A DNA stretch of 64,000 nucleotides, from the NCBI RefSeq assembly GCF_028583425.1, contig NC_072805.1, forward strand, positions 14,270,001-14,334,000, given 5' to 3'. A program made the translations under genes and the position numbers. The stretch comes from Eublepharis macularius (Eukaryota > Chordata > Lepidosauria > Squamata > Eublepharidae). Below, piece by piece: positions 10,508-22,759 of the stretch (within the stretch, counting starts at the first letter, position 1; the number at the start of each line of letters is the position of its first letter). The notes beneath the pieces were generated by a model that saw nothing but the letters and a program-made list of their open reading frames with translations, had not been told where the DNA came from and did not search any database.

Positions 10508-10648
10508 CCCTAGAGAAGCGTTTCAAATCCTTTGCTGTAAAGATGGTTGAGTGGCCATTGGCCAGTTGCTGTCTCTTTCCCTAGAGAAGCAGGTTCAGAC
10601 CCTTTGCTCTAAAGTTGGTTGAGTGGCCTTTGGCCAGTTGCACTCACT
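10508..10648 (+). repeat. 71-bp direct tandem duplication
   Basis: Two adjacent units both start CCCTAGAGAAGC (10508 and 10579) and contain GGTTGAGTGGCC and GGCCAGTTGC. They differ at several positions, so the duplication is old. Confidence 0.65.
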
Positions 10649-10849
10649 TTCTCAGCCTAACCCGATTCATGGGCTTGTTACAGTTTAAAGGAGAACCACC
10701 TATTCTGTTCTGAGCTCCTTGGAGGAAGGATGAAATAGAAATGTTACACATTTATATACGTATAAAAATAGACACTTATATTAAAAACAACAGTGATAAA
10801 AACAATAAGATGAGTCTACTCTACAATAACATTATGCCACCCTCCTGTG

Positions 10850-11000
10850 AGTTGAAGATGGTGCCAGGTTCAGTCCCTGCCAACTCCATTAAAAGAATTG
10901 TAGAAGAGGTGACATGAAAAATCTCCATCTGAGATCCTGGACAGTGGTTTTCGGTCAATAGATTATGCTGATCTTGATGGACCAAGGCATTGTGATGTGT
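10850..11000 (+). repeat. tRNA-headed SINE fragment
   Basis: A B-box-like GGTTCAGTCCC is followed by AACTCCATTAAAAG, a degenerate TGAGATCCTGGA and CTTGATGGACCAAGG. The better copy at 47500-47700 has the same order. The A box region is degraded. Confidence 0.5.
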
Positions 11001-13496
11001 TCATCATTTCTCTGTGGCCGTGATTCCAGGTATCTTCCTTCTGAGCTTCAAAAGCACAGCCCTTAAGAAATAGTTACAGGCAGGTCACATGCCTTGTAAT
11101 GGTGACTCCAAGAGTGGATTTCTGAGGCCTAGTGTCCAGGATTTCCTACAGGCTTATCTTCCATTCCCTGATAAATGTCTGGCTGTAACATGCTGCTTGG
11201 AGATTGTTCCAAACCACTCATGCTCCCAGTTCAGATGGGCAGGAGATACTGTGTAGTAGTGAAGGATCTGCTGTGTATGCAGAAGTCTCAGGTTCAGTTG
11301 TTGGTCTGAGCCGCTACGAGTGTGATGTTTCTTGTGTAGTTCAGTTCAGAAAATAATATCTGTAATAATGGTTGTGTCCAGGAAAGAAATAGACTTGAGC
11401 AATTCAGTCTGTATTAAGTGCTGTGTTTATTGTAAGAATGCTTTCACTTTTCATTGTAAGTACTATGATAAAGGTGAAAAATCTCTTGCCAATACAAGCT
11501 GGGGAAGCTTTAATGTTTATTTATAGCAGTATTTATAGATTGCTTTTCCTTGTATAGTAAGCCCAAGGCAGTCTACAAAATAGGCTTGCAAGTGTGTATA
11601 ATAAACCATACATCAGAACAATCTTGTTACATACATAACCCATATAAACAGAAATTAAATCATCAGAAAGCCTGCTGGAGCATGCACCCCTGAGTATGGA
11701 CAATGAAAAGGCGCTTTCCCCTCCATTGGCAGCCCATTCCAAAGTGTTGGAGCACCCACTGAAAATACCATATAATAGATCAGAGCCCTTTGTGGGAAGG
11801 AGGGAGAAAGATGATGCTTGCCATGGGCCCATAATAATTGCTGGTTATTCCAGATTTATTGTAATTCTTATATCCTCCTTATATACTCTGGCAGAAGGAG
11901 CAGCTAGCATTAATTGAAGTGTCTTGGGGCTGATAAACATACAAAGCAGGATCTATTATGCTTAGTGCTTTCGTAGAGATACTGAGAGTTCTGAAAATAC
12001 TCTGCCCTCTTAGTAACTGCTTCTGGAAACAACTGGGAAATACTATAGTATTTAAAAACTGATATTTTGCCAGTTAGGATGTGATCAGTTGTCTTTCTTT
12101 TTTTGCTTAAAAACAGCAAGGCGTGGTTTACAATAGCAAAGAATAGCTCCTGATTTTTAGGGGTTGCTCTCTCCAAATTGTGGATCAAGAGCCAGAAACC
12201 TATACTACCTCACAAACTGAGTCTTTCAGAAGCAGCCAGGGACCCATGTTAAAGTAGCTGCCATGTCGAAGTAAGGGGGTATAGTTCTGAAGCACAGTAT
12301 AGTTACAGACATGTGCCATCAAATTTTTTGGATTTTGTATATCATACTAAAGTGTTAAGTACTTGAAATGTTGGTAAACATTTTGTTGTACCTTGATTCA
12401 GATTGGTAGGATAACAGGTACAGGCTGTCATAAACCCACAATTGTTGTCTGAGATAGTTGTGACTTAGTTTACAGTTTAAATTAATTTCTTTCCCCTGAG
12501 ATCTTGTGGTTGTGGTAATGCACCATTTTACTCACATCCAAGACCATCATGGGTCACACTAACTTGTTATTTGGCACCTGTGGGCAGTGAGTATTCTGTT
12601 ACAGTTGTCTCAAGGTGATTGAGCTTCTGCATTGACCCCGTAAGTGCTTCACTGCTGTGATAGTGTTGCTTTGTATAATTGCAGCGCTGGGTAGGCACTG
12701 AGACGCTGCATGCAACTCTCATCCTTGGTCCTGGACTCAGATAGCATGCAGGAGAAAAGATAACTCTGTACAACGTGGAGATAGTGGAGGAAGAATGGTC
12801 ATATGAGTGAGCAGAGCACAGCAGTTCAACAAAACTGAATAGTTTGTATGCCACACAAATCTCATAACCATGGCATTGAAAACAATCTTTGCTGTTTGCT
12901 CAGTCCTGCTCACATGTGAGGAATCTAATGGCTTAAGCAAAACTCTCCATGTGTTGGTCTGCCTCATTCCCTTCAGTATCACATTTAGATACGTGAAGAA
13001 GCCCCAGAGAAGCTGAATACAAAACACAGCTTTCCCCATGAACTTAATTTTTCAGTTTTTAGAACAGAAAAAGTAGGAATTTGGGAGCATGCTAAAAAAA
13101 AATCCTCACAAAGTATTCTCTCTTTTGGAATGAGTGAAACAAACACCTTTTAAGGCAAGGTTTTTTACTAACTGAGAAGGTGTAGTGTGAAGATTTTTTT
13201 ATGCCAAACAATCTTTGTTATTAGATAATTTGATTGTATCCTGCAGACATATGCAGTGTTTTCTAAGGATGTATTATTAATATACTATCATTTGTATAGT
13301 ATATGATTGAGGAGTTCAGTGTTTGTGTGTCAGTGGCAATGCACTGTTTCTGTCCAAACAGTACACTTCATTTTTTTCACCGCAAAATTAGTGTGTTCTG
13401 TCCTCAACATTTTTTCCCAAGTTGTCAGAGTACATGTGCTAAGGTAACATATGGTGAAAAAGTTTTCTGTTCTTTTTCTATATTGGATGTGTTTAC
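11001..13496. other. CEBPG intron: no gene; possible LINE tail
   Basis: No coding exon recognised. A stretch near 11520-11850 read on the minus strand resembles the 3' end of an L2/CR1-type LINE, but I cannot fix its borders. The rest is AT-rich and of ordinary complexity. Confidence 0.35.
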
Positions 13497-13554
13497 AGTT
13501 TTTACCTTTAATAAATACATCATATAGTTTTTACCTTTAATAAATACATCATAT
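13497..13554 (+). repeat. 29-bp perfect tandem duplication
   Basis: Two identical adjacent units (13497-13525 and 13526-13554), each containing AATAAATACATC. The lack of differences suggests a recent slip or a constrained assembly. Confidence 0.85.
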
Positions 13555-13678
13555 AGTACAGTTTTATTTACTAAGTAATCAATGATGCATTTTATGTTAA
13601 TGCAGTAAAATAAGTTTACGCTTATTGCAGAGAGACAATCTGACTGGGTTCAGAGTTGAGAGATACCGTCCTCTAGGC

Positions 13679-13851
13679 CAGTGTTTCCCAACCTATGTGT
13701 CCAGACCCAAAAGAAGATTGCCAAGCCTGTGAAAGTGGGTCCAGGGTTTTGTAACTTGATTGATTTGCATGTGCTCTTTTTTTAGTGGGTCACCATATCA
13801 AGTAAACTTGGACTTATGGGTCATCACTCTGAAAAAATTGAGAACCACTTA
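13679..13851. mobile_element. Old hAT-type non-autonomous element
   Basis: The left end CAGTGTTTCCCAACCT and right end ATTGAGAACCACTTA (reverse complement TAAGTGGTTCTCAAT) are degenerate hAT inverted ends. No clear 8-bp duplication remains. A Sauria SINE follows at once. Confidence 0.55.
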
Positions 13852-13856
13852 GATTT

Positions 13857-14160
13857 AAGAGCCCCGTGGCACAGAATGGTAAGCTGCAGTACCGCAGTCC
13901 AAGCTCTGCTTATGACCTGAGTTTGATCCTGGCGGAAGCTGGGTTCAGGTAGCCTGGTCAAGGTTGACTCAGCCTTCCATCCTTCCGAGGTCGGTAAAAT
14001 GAGTACCCAGTTTCCCGGGGGTAAAGTGTGGATGACTAGGGAAGGCAATGGCAAGCCACCCTGTAAAAAGTCTGCCAAGAAAACCTCGTGATGCGATGTC
14101 CCCCCCCCCCCCCGGGTCAGTAATGACTCGGTGCTTGCACAGGGGACTACCTTTACCTTT
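13857..14160 (+). repeat. Sauria-type tRNA-derived SINE
   Basis: A tRNA-like head (GAGCCCCGTGGCACAGAATG, then GAGTTTGATCC as a degenerate B box), a central GAGGTCGGTAAAATGAGTAC segment and a tail GACTCGGTGCTTGCACAGG followed by GACTACCTTTACC. The tail resembles the 3' end of Bov-B/RTE LINEs, which is how this squamate family is thought to be mobilised. A second copy is at 45140-45848. Confidence 0.8.
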
Positions 14161-14261
14161 ATTAGCTCACCTTTCCTTTGACACTGTAACTGTAATAATA
14201 TAAAAGATAAAAGGAATTGAAATTTCTTCTTACATTTTTATTGTATTTTTCCTCTATGGAA

Positions 14262-14445
14262 TTTGGAGGGGACAGCATACACCATTCTCTCTTCCATTTT
14301 ATCACAACAACAAACCTGTGAGGTAGATTAGGCTGAGAAAATGTGACTGGCTTAAGGTTACCCAGGGGACGTCATGGCCCAAGTGGGTCTTCCCTCATTC
14401 TAGTCTACACTGTGACTGCTATGCTACACTGATTGTGGACCTCTT
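14262..14445 (-). repeat. MIR/CORE-like SINE, reversed
   Basis: Read on the minus strand it has the order B-box remnant, a CCTTAAGCCAGTCAC-like core, CTCAGCCTAATC and a CTCACAGGTTTG-like block. The same order is clearer at 36727 and 58990. Confidence 0.6.
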
Positions 14446-17400
14446 TTCCTTTGAGAATATTCTTTTTCATTAAAATGAGACAATGCTATTGGTGGTAACA
14501 GCACGAAGCTAGACAGTGTGTTCATTTCTCTGTCTGTGCCACATGGTAGCCTAAAAAAATATTGTAGAGACCATAAAACTTCATTGTTAGCTTGCTAATC
14601 TGTCTGTGCAAGTTAGCAGTTAATTGTTTTATTGTTTGCTATAAAAGCTTTGAATTGTATGATTCTTTGTCTTTTGTTAGTACTGTATTAGAAAGCAATA
14701 TCCAGCCCCTACAGAATCCTGGGTAGCGTCACTATATTTATACCCCGTGTTTTTTAAAAAAGCAGATGGCCACAAATAAATACAAGTTGGTGGAAACACG
14801 CCAGTGCAGTAGGCCTTGCTGTTTCCCCTTCCATCTCCTGGAGAATGTGTGGATATTGATGAAGGCCGAAGAGCAGGAGTGAGGTGCTAGTTAGGCAGGC
14901 TGATGAAAGAGCCTTGTTGTCTCCTTACCTGCAGAATGGCTGGTGGTTGGTGGAGTCCGAAAGAGACGGTTCAGATTATGGTAGCTTTGTTCCATGAGGT
15001 AAGCAACAGGGAGAGTTACTAAAGTAGAAAGGATAGCATTGACATACTAAATAGTAGGCTTAGGTTAGGGATCATAATCGTGTGCTTGCCTCTTCACCCG
15101 AGTTCACTATCTTCAGGGTATGGAGTGTATCTTGGTGTTGGCTGCTTCCCTCCTCCGCCAATACTGGCTTGGTCAGCTGTCCTCACAGTGTAGCTATTGC
15201 TGAGTGCTGCTGCTGCCTCATGTTCTGTTGAAAAGTAGGAATAGCCTTCTGGAGAAAATGTACAGATCTCATTAAAAAGGGATAGAACTCTTTTAAAAAT
15301 CCTAAAATGATGTCAGTGGGATGGTGGTACTGCTGTCTGTCAGAGTGCCAGCGCTAGCCATCACTGCACCTAACATTCCTGAAGCCTTTGTCCACTGATG
15401 GAATGGCCGTGTGTGGTAGGTAGCAGAGGTCTGACAGTATCATCTGGCAGGTTGTGCACCTCCACATGGTTTCTCGGTGTAATTCTTGGGACAATCGTAC
15501 TTGGAAGGTGTCCAGCCAGCTTGTATGTAGGGTGCATTCTCCTGATTAAGGGCATGATGCATACTCTTTAATTTGGAAACTTAAACATGGTGTTCAGTTA
15601 ATGTTCTCTGGGCTTCTATTGATTTTACTTTCTGATACCACACTGCAGAGTTAAGGCTGTTGTGTTGCCCATGTTACCAGTTTTCTTACCTTTGTTTTCG
15701 ATGGTCCTAAACTTTTGTTTTAAATCTAATTTTTAAAAATTTAAATAAAACCAAATAAAAACGAATTTACACTTAATAGATTTCTTTGTGTTGCTTGTCA
15801 GATAGCTATGTTGTTCACAAACCCCTACTAAAAAAATTACTTTATCCTCTTGCGTGCTTCTCTCAAGGGGTTTTTGAATTGTACAAAAACATGATCATTT
15901 GGAAGGCTTAAATCATTAAGTATTATTCATTTATTCAGCCATTCAGATCTCCAGCTTACAGTCTTGCATTTTTCTCTGTATCATCAGGGTGCTAGAAAGC
16001 TGCAGCAACTTGGCTAGAAAAAGATGCCAAAATAAACTGTAAGTGGCATGTGATGTCTAAAAGTTGTACATTTTAATGTTGCCCATAGAGAGGAGTAAGG
16101 ACCCCAAGCTTACATCTTCCTCTGTTGTTGGCATTTCCCTGCAAATCCTGTCCATGCGTCTGTGGAAGCTTTCAACACAATCATCCAAAGATAATCGAAC
16201 AACTTAAGCAAGGGGAAATAAATTTGTTGTCCAGTTTATGACTGGGACGGTTGTTGGAAATCTGGATAGTGATCTGTGATACCTTTTCTAGTGTCAGACC
16301 AGGAGTTCTCACATCGTCTGGCGCAAAGGGATGACATCTCTTGAGTTGTAGTGCTTACGGGCCTTGCTTTGGTTTCTATGGGGACAGTGCCATGGGGAAA
16401 TCCTCCTGCCTTGTATGGCCACACCCCACTGGTGTGAGCTCCTCTTCCTGTTATGTTTGCAGCAAAGGTGAAGGGGCTCCACATCCTATTTAAAATCATA
16501 TTCTGCCAGAGTGCATCAGGTAATTGCTCTGTTGGCTCTTGGTCTTCTGCTAGACAATTTGGTGTTGTTAAATCATCAGTCTGAACAACAAGATATTTCG
16601 TCCTTCAGCCATGCCAGGAGTAAGAGGCTCCTCTTTTTGTCCAGTCTGACAGCCATCTATGTGCTAGAACTGGCTGATCTTAAGACTTGGTTGTTAGCCT
16701 GTTGTGGTTAAGTGATCCTTTTGATGTCACTCTGTCAGACCTTCAAAAGGTTCTGTGAATTGTCTCTCTTTAATTTACTGTAGCCAAGAGTTCTCATAAT
16801 CTTTCTTTTGTGTGTTTGTTTGTTTGTGTGTGTGTGTGTGAGGGAGGGAGGGAGGAAGGGAGGAAGGTGGTTACTGCAGCTCTTGCTGGGCACAAATATG
16901 GGCTTTGCCTGTTGTGACTATGGGACCAGTTGCTGAGCTCCCAGCTGTGATTTAGTGTAGAACAACAAAAAACATTTTACAAATATTTAATATCTGTCAA
17001 AATGAAATTATGAATACAAAACTTAAATTTGCCATTTAAGTGTGCAATGTCTGCCTCTGAATTCAGGAGCTACAGACATCAAATATTGAATGCAGTACCA
17101 CTGCATGTTATCAGTGCACGTCAGTTACCAAATACTGTATATGCTGACTATAACATGCCGTACTATTTGGTATTTATATAGTGCATTTCAGTATTCAGAG
17201 TTGTTCATAACATTCTTGGAAATCTTTGCAACAATCTAGTACTGCCATCTCCATAAAATTTAACAGGGGACTTCTCTCTGCACTTAATATTAAATGTTGG
17301 GTGGATATTCATTCAGTAAGAGTATAGTCGAAGAATATTCTGCATCAACATTGGTAGAAGGGACTCCTGAGAACTTTGGGAAACAGTTTGTGAACAGGGC

Positions 17401-19178
17401 CTTTTAGCTCCCAGAATTGGTTGTGTTTAGGATAAATGCTGGCAGACTCTGGTCCCCTGGGATGGTTGAAGGCCTGTGACACTGCTCAGTTCTTGATAGG
17501 CTCCAGTGCCAGCTGATGAAGTCGTGGGCCTTTTCTGTTGGGAACCTGTCATGCTGGAACACCTTATTAACAAAGGCTCTGCTGCCTTCCTCTCCCTTAG
17601 GTCTTTGTTTCTGGTGAGTGGCTTATGACAGTAAGGCACATTTAAATTTAGCAGTTATATGTAACAAAGTCTTGTAAAAGTTATGAACAGAAGTTTGAAA
17701 ATCAGAGTTCACTTTAGGCTTATCTGTATTGGTGAAAGTTGATATGGTTATGTATCTCTTGCATAATGCAAAAAAGCTGTTATTAAATACTAGACATCTA
17801 AACAAACAACAACAAACCCTCTCCCACATGTTCTTGCAGATGGCCCATCTCCTCACACTTCCCTGACAACTGACTGAAAAACTGGCTTGGGATAAGCATG
17901 GAAAAATTTCTGTTCAAAGAATGTGTCTAGAAATGCTGAGTCTGAGACTGCCACAGCTGTTCCCCCCAGAAGGGGTATTAAAAAGCTGAAGTATGTGATA
18001 ACAAGTCAGCTTGACCCAGTGTTAAAAGTTTTTGCCAGTCTCTTGTCTTTAAAACTGGCTTACTATTTTAGCCCTAAATATTTGCATTGTCATAGCTACC
18101 TGATGTGCTTCCTGAACTAAAGGGGAGTTGGGATTCAGGATCAGATTGTATGAAACTGAGATCAGTCCTTCCTCAAAGGACATGACAGCCAATTGCCTTT
18201 AAAGCAGGGAAGGATGGGGTAGGCACTTTTAAACCCGCATCACCCCCCCCCCCCCAAGGCTTGGGCAAGAAGTGAGCCTTGCAGGTGTTTGAATATAAGA
18301 ATTTGCTGTCCTTTTAACTAGCAGCTTTCCCAGATACTGTTGGATTCTCTAAAGTATGGAACAGAATCTACCTGCATACCTTTGGGTACAGGATATATCG
18401 TCTTGTACCAGGTTACTTTTACAGCCAAAACAGAAGAAACCATTTCGGAGCTGAGTGAAACAGGAGCTGGTGAAGGGTCTTAGGCCTCCGTGTTACGTGG
18501 AAGGGCTGGCCTTCGTTGATCCAGTGGACTGGCAAAAGGAAACTGTGCTTCTAGGTTCTGTTCTTTTTCTGTTAGTGAATATGTACAACCAGATCCCGTG
18601 CATATAAGGAAAGGGTTCCCACTCCCAGTGAAACCCATCTTACAAAGTAAGCACTTGAATTGTGGTGGGGTCTCATCGCTTAGAAGTTAGTGAATATGGT
18701 GCTGAAGCTGTATATGGTAGGTGTAAAGCTGGGTCTTTTTAGGTGGGGGAAATAGAGATTGTCAGAATGGTGAGTGTTCTTGTTTTGGGGACAGCTGTTA
18801 ATTTCCAGCAGAAAAGTTTTAGGCAAAATGATGGATCTATAAAAATAGAGCAAAAGTTAGCAGTAAGACCAGTCGCCAAGACAAGGTTGTGAAATTTTAA
18901 GCGCTTAAGACCTGGCTAGACAGCTCATCCACTAGGGATGTCATTGTGATAGCTGCATTCATCTAGGGATTTGAAGGGAGGTTGCCTAAGAGTGAGGCAA
19001 CAAGGGGGTTTAAACAACTGTAAAAATGATATTTGAAAAAGCAAGTTGCGGGAAAAAATGTAACGATTTGTGATGTACTCTTTTAAAAGGATATTGGCTT
19101 ACAGTTCTGAAATTATGGATGTTTACACTTATTTTTGTTAGCTTCTGAACGGTAAAATATGTGAGAGGAAAAAGATCC
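14446..19178. other. CEBPG intron: no gene recognised
   Basis: No coding exon, RNA gene or clear transposon boundary seen. A short GT-rich run followed by GGGA repeats is at about 16811-16866, and a C run of 14 at 18243-18256. Confidence 0.4.
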
Positions 19179-19191
19179 TGAAACACATTAG

Positions 19192-19484
19192 TAAAGAGTC
19201 CAGTTGCACCTTTAAGACTAACCAACTTTATTGTAGCATAAGCTTTTGAGAACCAGAGTTCTCTTCATCAGATGCATGGAGGGTATGAAGAAACTGGCCA
19301 GAGATTTGCATCTACTCCCCCCTCCCCTCACCACTTATATATCTCTGGCCAGTTTCTTCATACCCTCCATGCATCTGATGAAGAGAACTTTGGTTCTCAA
19401 AAGCTTATGCTACAATAAAGTTGGTTAGTCTGGACTCTTTACTATTTTGCGACTACAGACTAACATGGCTAACTCCTGAATCTG
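19192..19484 (+). repeat. Hairpin retroposon copy with 13-bp target duplication
   Basis: It is flanked by a perfect 13-bp direct repeat TGAAACACATTAG (19179-19191 and 19485-19497). Inside, two arms of about 115 bp from TAACCAACTTTATTGTAGC to its reverse complement form a nearly perfect hairpin whose loop lies near 19310-19330. The 3' end carries GCGACTACAGACTAACATGG. A 13-bp duplication fits LINE-type target-primed insertion and not a DNA transposon. Confidence 0.85.
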
Positions 19485-19497
19485 TGAAACACATTAG

Positions 19498-22198
19498 GAG
19501 TAACAAAGATAACCTTTCCTGCATAGTAGCTTTCTAGATTGACTACAGTTTTTCTAGACAACTCCACCACCCCAGTACTTTCCTGATAGTGCAGCAGAAC
19601 ATATGAGAGTAATAGTAGCACGTTATGAAGTTCGCCATGTAATAAAACATGCCATTTACTGGTAGATGTCCATATTGTTTTCATTAAATGGCAGGGCATT
19701 ACTGTGGAAGAAGCTTTTCATTTGGTAAAGCTTGGCTGTGCAAATAGTTCTGTGGAGGATTTTTTTTTAAAAAAAAAACCCTGTTAAAATGCAATATAAA
19801 ATTACCCTTAAAATAGGTCACCATATTATGCCAACATGGTTGGTGTGGGCAGCAGTGGAGAAAGAAGAGTTGTGTTTCTTATCACCTGTGATGTCCTGAG
19901 CGGTAGCTGGTAGGAGCCTGTGATATTCTAATCTCTGCTTTCTACACAGAGAAATTAATTGCAACTGGAATACTAGCTGGAATAGGGAGGGAATCACTGA
20001 ATATTCTTATTAACACAAATGCTCCCTTTTGTGTGCTTGAAAAAATATATTGCATGATACAACAGTAGCAGGGTAGATGGGTAATTGCCAAGTCCGGGCT
20101 TTTGATTTGGAGATATTATACACACACAGCACACACACATATGGGACCTATGGAGATAATCTCTTTTCCCCTCTCTTGCTATTTCCTGCAAGTCATGTAT
20201 TATCAAGTTGCCTGCTAGTTGCTGCCTTCCTCAAAAACCCTCCCTCAGGGGCCAAAATAGTCTTGGGAAAGGGCCCTCCACCTTCCTTTAATGACCAAAA
20301 CCAAGGCTTCAACTGGCAAATACTGATGTGATTGCCTAGCAGTGGCCACTGTTTCTTAAAGCTGCCGATGCTGCTTCTATTATTTGGGGTTTTTCTGCAA
20401 ACCTATGGCTTTTGCAGGTTTATAGAAACATCTATTCATGGCTCCAGTCTTTCATTTGTATCCACAGATTTGGCTACATTGAAAATTAGATATATTGATG
20501 ATACAATAAATACATTTCTGAGAGAACATGAATACCAGTGTTGCTATGGCAATTAGAGCATATTCGTGTGCAACTAAATATAGCCTTTATACAACCTAGG
20601 AGCATAAGCCAACATCTCTGGTCATGTGGCCTGCATGCATGGCAGAATCATCTGCTTACAGACAAGAGACAGATTTATTGTACTCAGAGGGAGCCAATAC
20701 AAGAATATTAAGCAAGAGTACTTTCTTGAATGCTAAGGCTGCAATCCAAGGCACGCTTATTTGGAAGTAACAGACCAAAGCAAGTGTTTCTGAGTAAATA
20801 TGGAATTTTAATTATCTAGATCTTTTCAGAAGCCAGATTCATTAGGGAGAAAATCCTTTCTCCTTGAGATGTTAATGTTTATAGAATCATAAGCAGAATC
20901 ATCAGTATTCCTGAATGAAGAACTGAACACACAGCAGAGCTCAGGCAGTTATGGGGGTAGTGAATACATTAAAAGGAGTGCAAATACCCTTCATGTGGGC
21001 TCTCCGGGTGGCCCTAGTGAGAAGCTGGGTGGCTTCTCCTGCATCTTAGTGTCTGTGGTGACTTGCCAGTCCTTGAATTCAGTAGGAAGTTCTCAGAAAT
21101 AAACGCATGACATACCGGCCTTACCTTGGAGACTTTCCCTGTGCGTTTGTAAATATGCAGTACAGAAAGGAGCCTTTAATTCTGTCTGCAAGATGGACTT
21201 GACTCGGTTACAATAAAATTGTATTGTAAGTTTTAACGTGTGTTGTTACATATGATACAGCAGAAGTTTTTTAAAAAAGAGATTTGTATTTATTGGGGGG
21301 AGAGCCTTTTTTTTTAAAATGATTTTTATCCTTTCTCAGTTGGAAGGACTTTACAACATCAGTGATTAAAAATACGGCCATCAGCTTGGGACATTACAAA
21401 GATGGATGGCACACCCTTCCTTGTTTGTGCTTCCAGTGTAATGCGTGAAGTGGGGGGTCTTCCATTCCTCTGAAATGTACATCAGGTAGCTCTGCTCCTG
21501 TATCATCCCAGAAGAGTTTCTGTTTCTGGCTTGATTGGCCAAATGAAGCCGAGTCCTGAACTTGGTGCTGTTCATTTGAATTGTTCGGTCATAACGTCTA
21601 GCTGTTCAAAACTGCATCTGAGTGTTGGGGATTGTTCTGGTACTTCTAGCTAGGACACTACTGATTTTAGTAAAATCAAAAGCATTCAGCAGTTTTGAAC
21701 TGCTGCTGTTTTCACATGCCTTCCTTGTAGGGTCTCATACCTTTCCCCACACTGCATTCTGGTATGTGAGCTAGCCAGGAAATAGACTGGTCCATTGGAG
21801 CCTGTCATAGGAACTCTTGCTATTGTAAAAGCAAATGGGGCATTAGGACAGGTGCACAGCAGCTCACTGGATGTTGATGTGAAGAACCAGTGGAGTGGCT
21901 CCACCCCCTATCCTACTTTGCCACTGAACAAAGTTTATTTACTTAAATATTTATACCTCACCTTTCCTTTTGCCTCAGTTTGAAGCCTTCCTCCAATTGT
22001 CTGAATTGAGTGACTCTTCCATTAGAGGAAAATCAACTTAAGTTGGAGGAAGGTTCCTTGGTGGTTGGTTGGGTCTGCCTTATGAAATTTACCTACTAGA
22101 GCATTAATTACACACCCTTCAAAAGCTGGTGCTGGGTGGACAAGAGGGTAGAAATGTTGTATTGGAATTATACAATAATCTTTCTTTCCTCTTCCTAG
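19498..22198. other. CEBPG intron 3' part: no gene recognised
   Basis: No exon before the acceptor at 22194-22198 (pyrimidine-rich TCTTTCTTTCCTCTTCCTAG). A short reverse-symmetric repeat near 20745-20815 (CTGCAATCC to TTTCTGAGTAAATA) also occurs at 40405-40490 and, as a variant, at 56150-56230. Confidence 0.4.
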
Positions 22199-22220
22199 AT
22201 TCAGCTTATAATTGATCCAT

Positions 22221-22277
22221 ATGAAGATTGTTCTGGCAACGTTCTGGAAATCTAGAACATTTTACTTGGTCTTCTAA
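22221..22277 (+). CDS. Upstream ORF in the CEBPG leader (18 codons)
   Basis: An ATG at 22221, 23 bases into exon 2, opens an 18-codon frame (MKIVLATFWKSRTFYLVF) that stops at 22275-22277, 29 bases before the CEBPG start. Its context (CATATG) is weak. Upstream ORFs that tune main-ORF translation are known in CEBPA and CEBPB; a similar role here is inferred. It may be chance. Confidence 0.4.
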   Translation: MKIVLATFWKSRTFYLVF

Positions 22278-22306
22278 ATCGTGGGTTTAAAGAAGAGTCT
22301 GTCCAA

Positions 22307-22759
22307 ATGAGCAAGACATCACAACAGAACACAACTGCAGAAACCAGTGGAGTAAGTGTCATCTTCACCCAAGCACACACCAGTGGGTTGCAACAGGTTC
22401 CTCAGTTGGTGCCTGTTAGTCCTGGAGGGGGAGGGAAAGCGACACCTCCCAGCAAGCAGGGCAAGAAGAATTCCGTCCTCGACAGGAACAGTGATGAATA
22501 CCGCCAGCGCAGGGAGCGCAACAACATGGCGGTGAAAAAGAGCCGCTTGAAAAGCAAGCAGAAGGCCCAGGACACGCTCCAGAGAGTCAACCAGCTCAAA
22601 GAAGAAAATGAACGCTTGGAGGCCAAAATCAAACTCCTGACAAAAGAGCTGAGCGTGCTCAAAGACTTGTTTCTTGAACACGCCCACAACTTCACAGACA
22701 GTGTGCAGCCTGTTGGCACAGAGAGCACCCCGACAAACCCAGATGGCTCCGGACAGTAG
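22307..22759 (+). CDS. CEBPG: C/EBP-gamma, bZIP transcription factor (complete)
   Basis: 150 codons plus stop, the same length as the human protein and colinear with it. The N-terminal 60 residues include the conserved segment SGLQQVPQLVP and a glycine run. The basic DNA-binding region lies at about residues 62-87 (RQRRERNNMAVKKSR and onward), and the leucine zipper has leucines at 97, 104, 111 and 118. The family acts in the nucleus as a dimer with other C/EBPs, ATF4 or CHOP; C/EBP-gamma lacks a strong activation domain and can blunt or redirect its partners. The whole protein is in one exon that starts after the acceptor at 22198. The start at 22307 is chosen by alignment to the known N-terminus MSK, although the Kozak context is poor (C at -3). 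The N- and C-terminal tails differ most from mammals. Frame intact, no oddities. Confidence 0.98.
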   Translation: MSKTSQQNTTAETSGVSVIFTQAHTSGLQQVPQLVPVSPGGGGKATPPSKQGKKNSVLDRNSDEYRQRRERNNMAVKKSRLKSKQKAQDTLQRVNQLKEENERLEAKIKLLTKELSVLKDLFLEHAHNFTDSVQPVGTESTPTNPDGSGQ

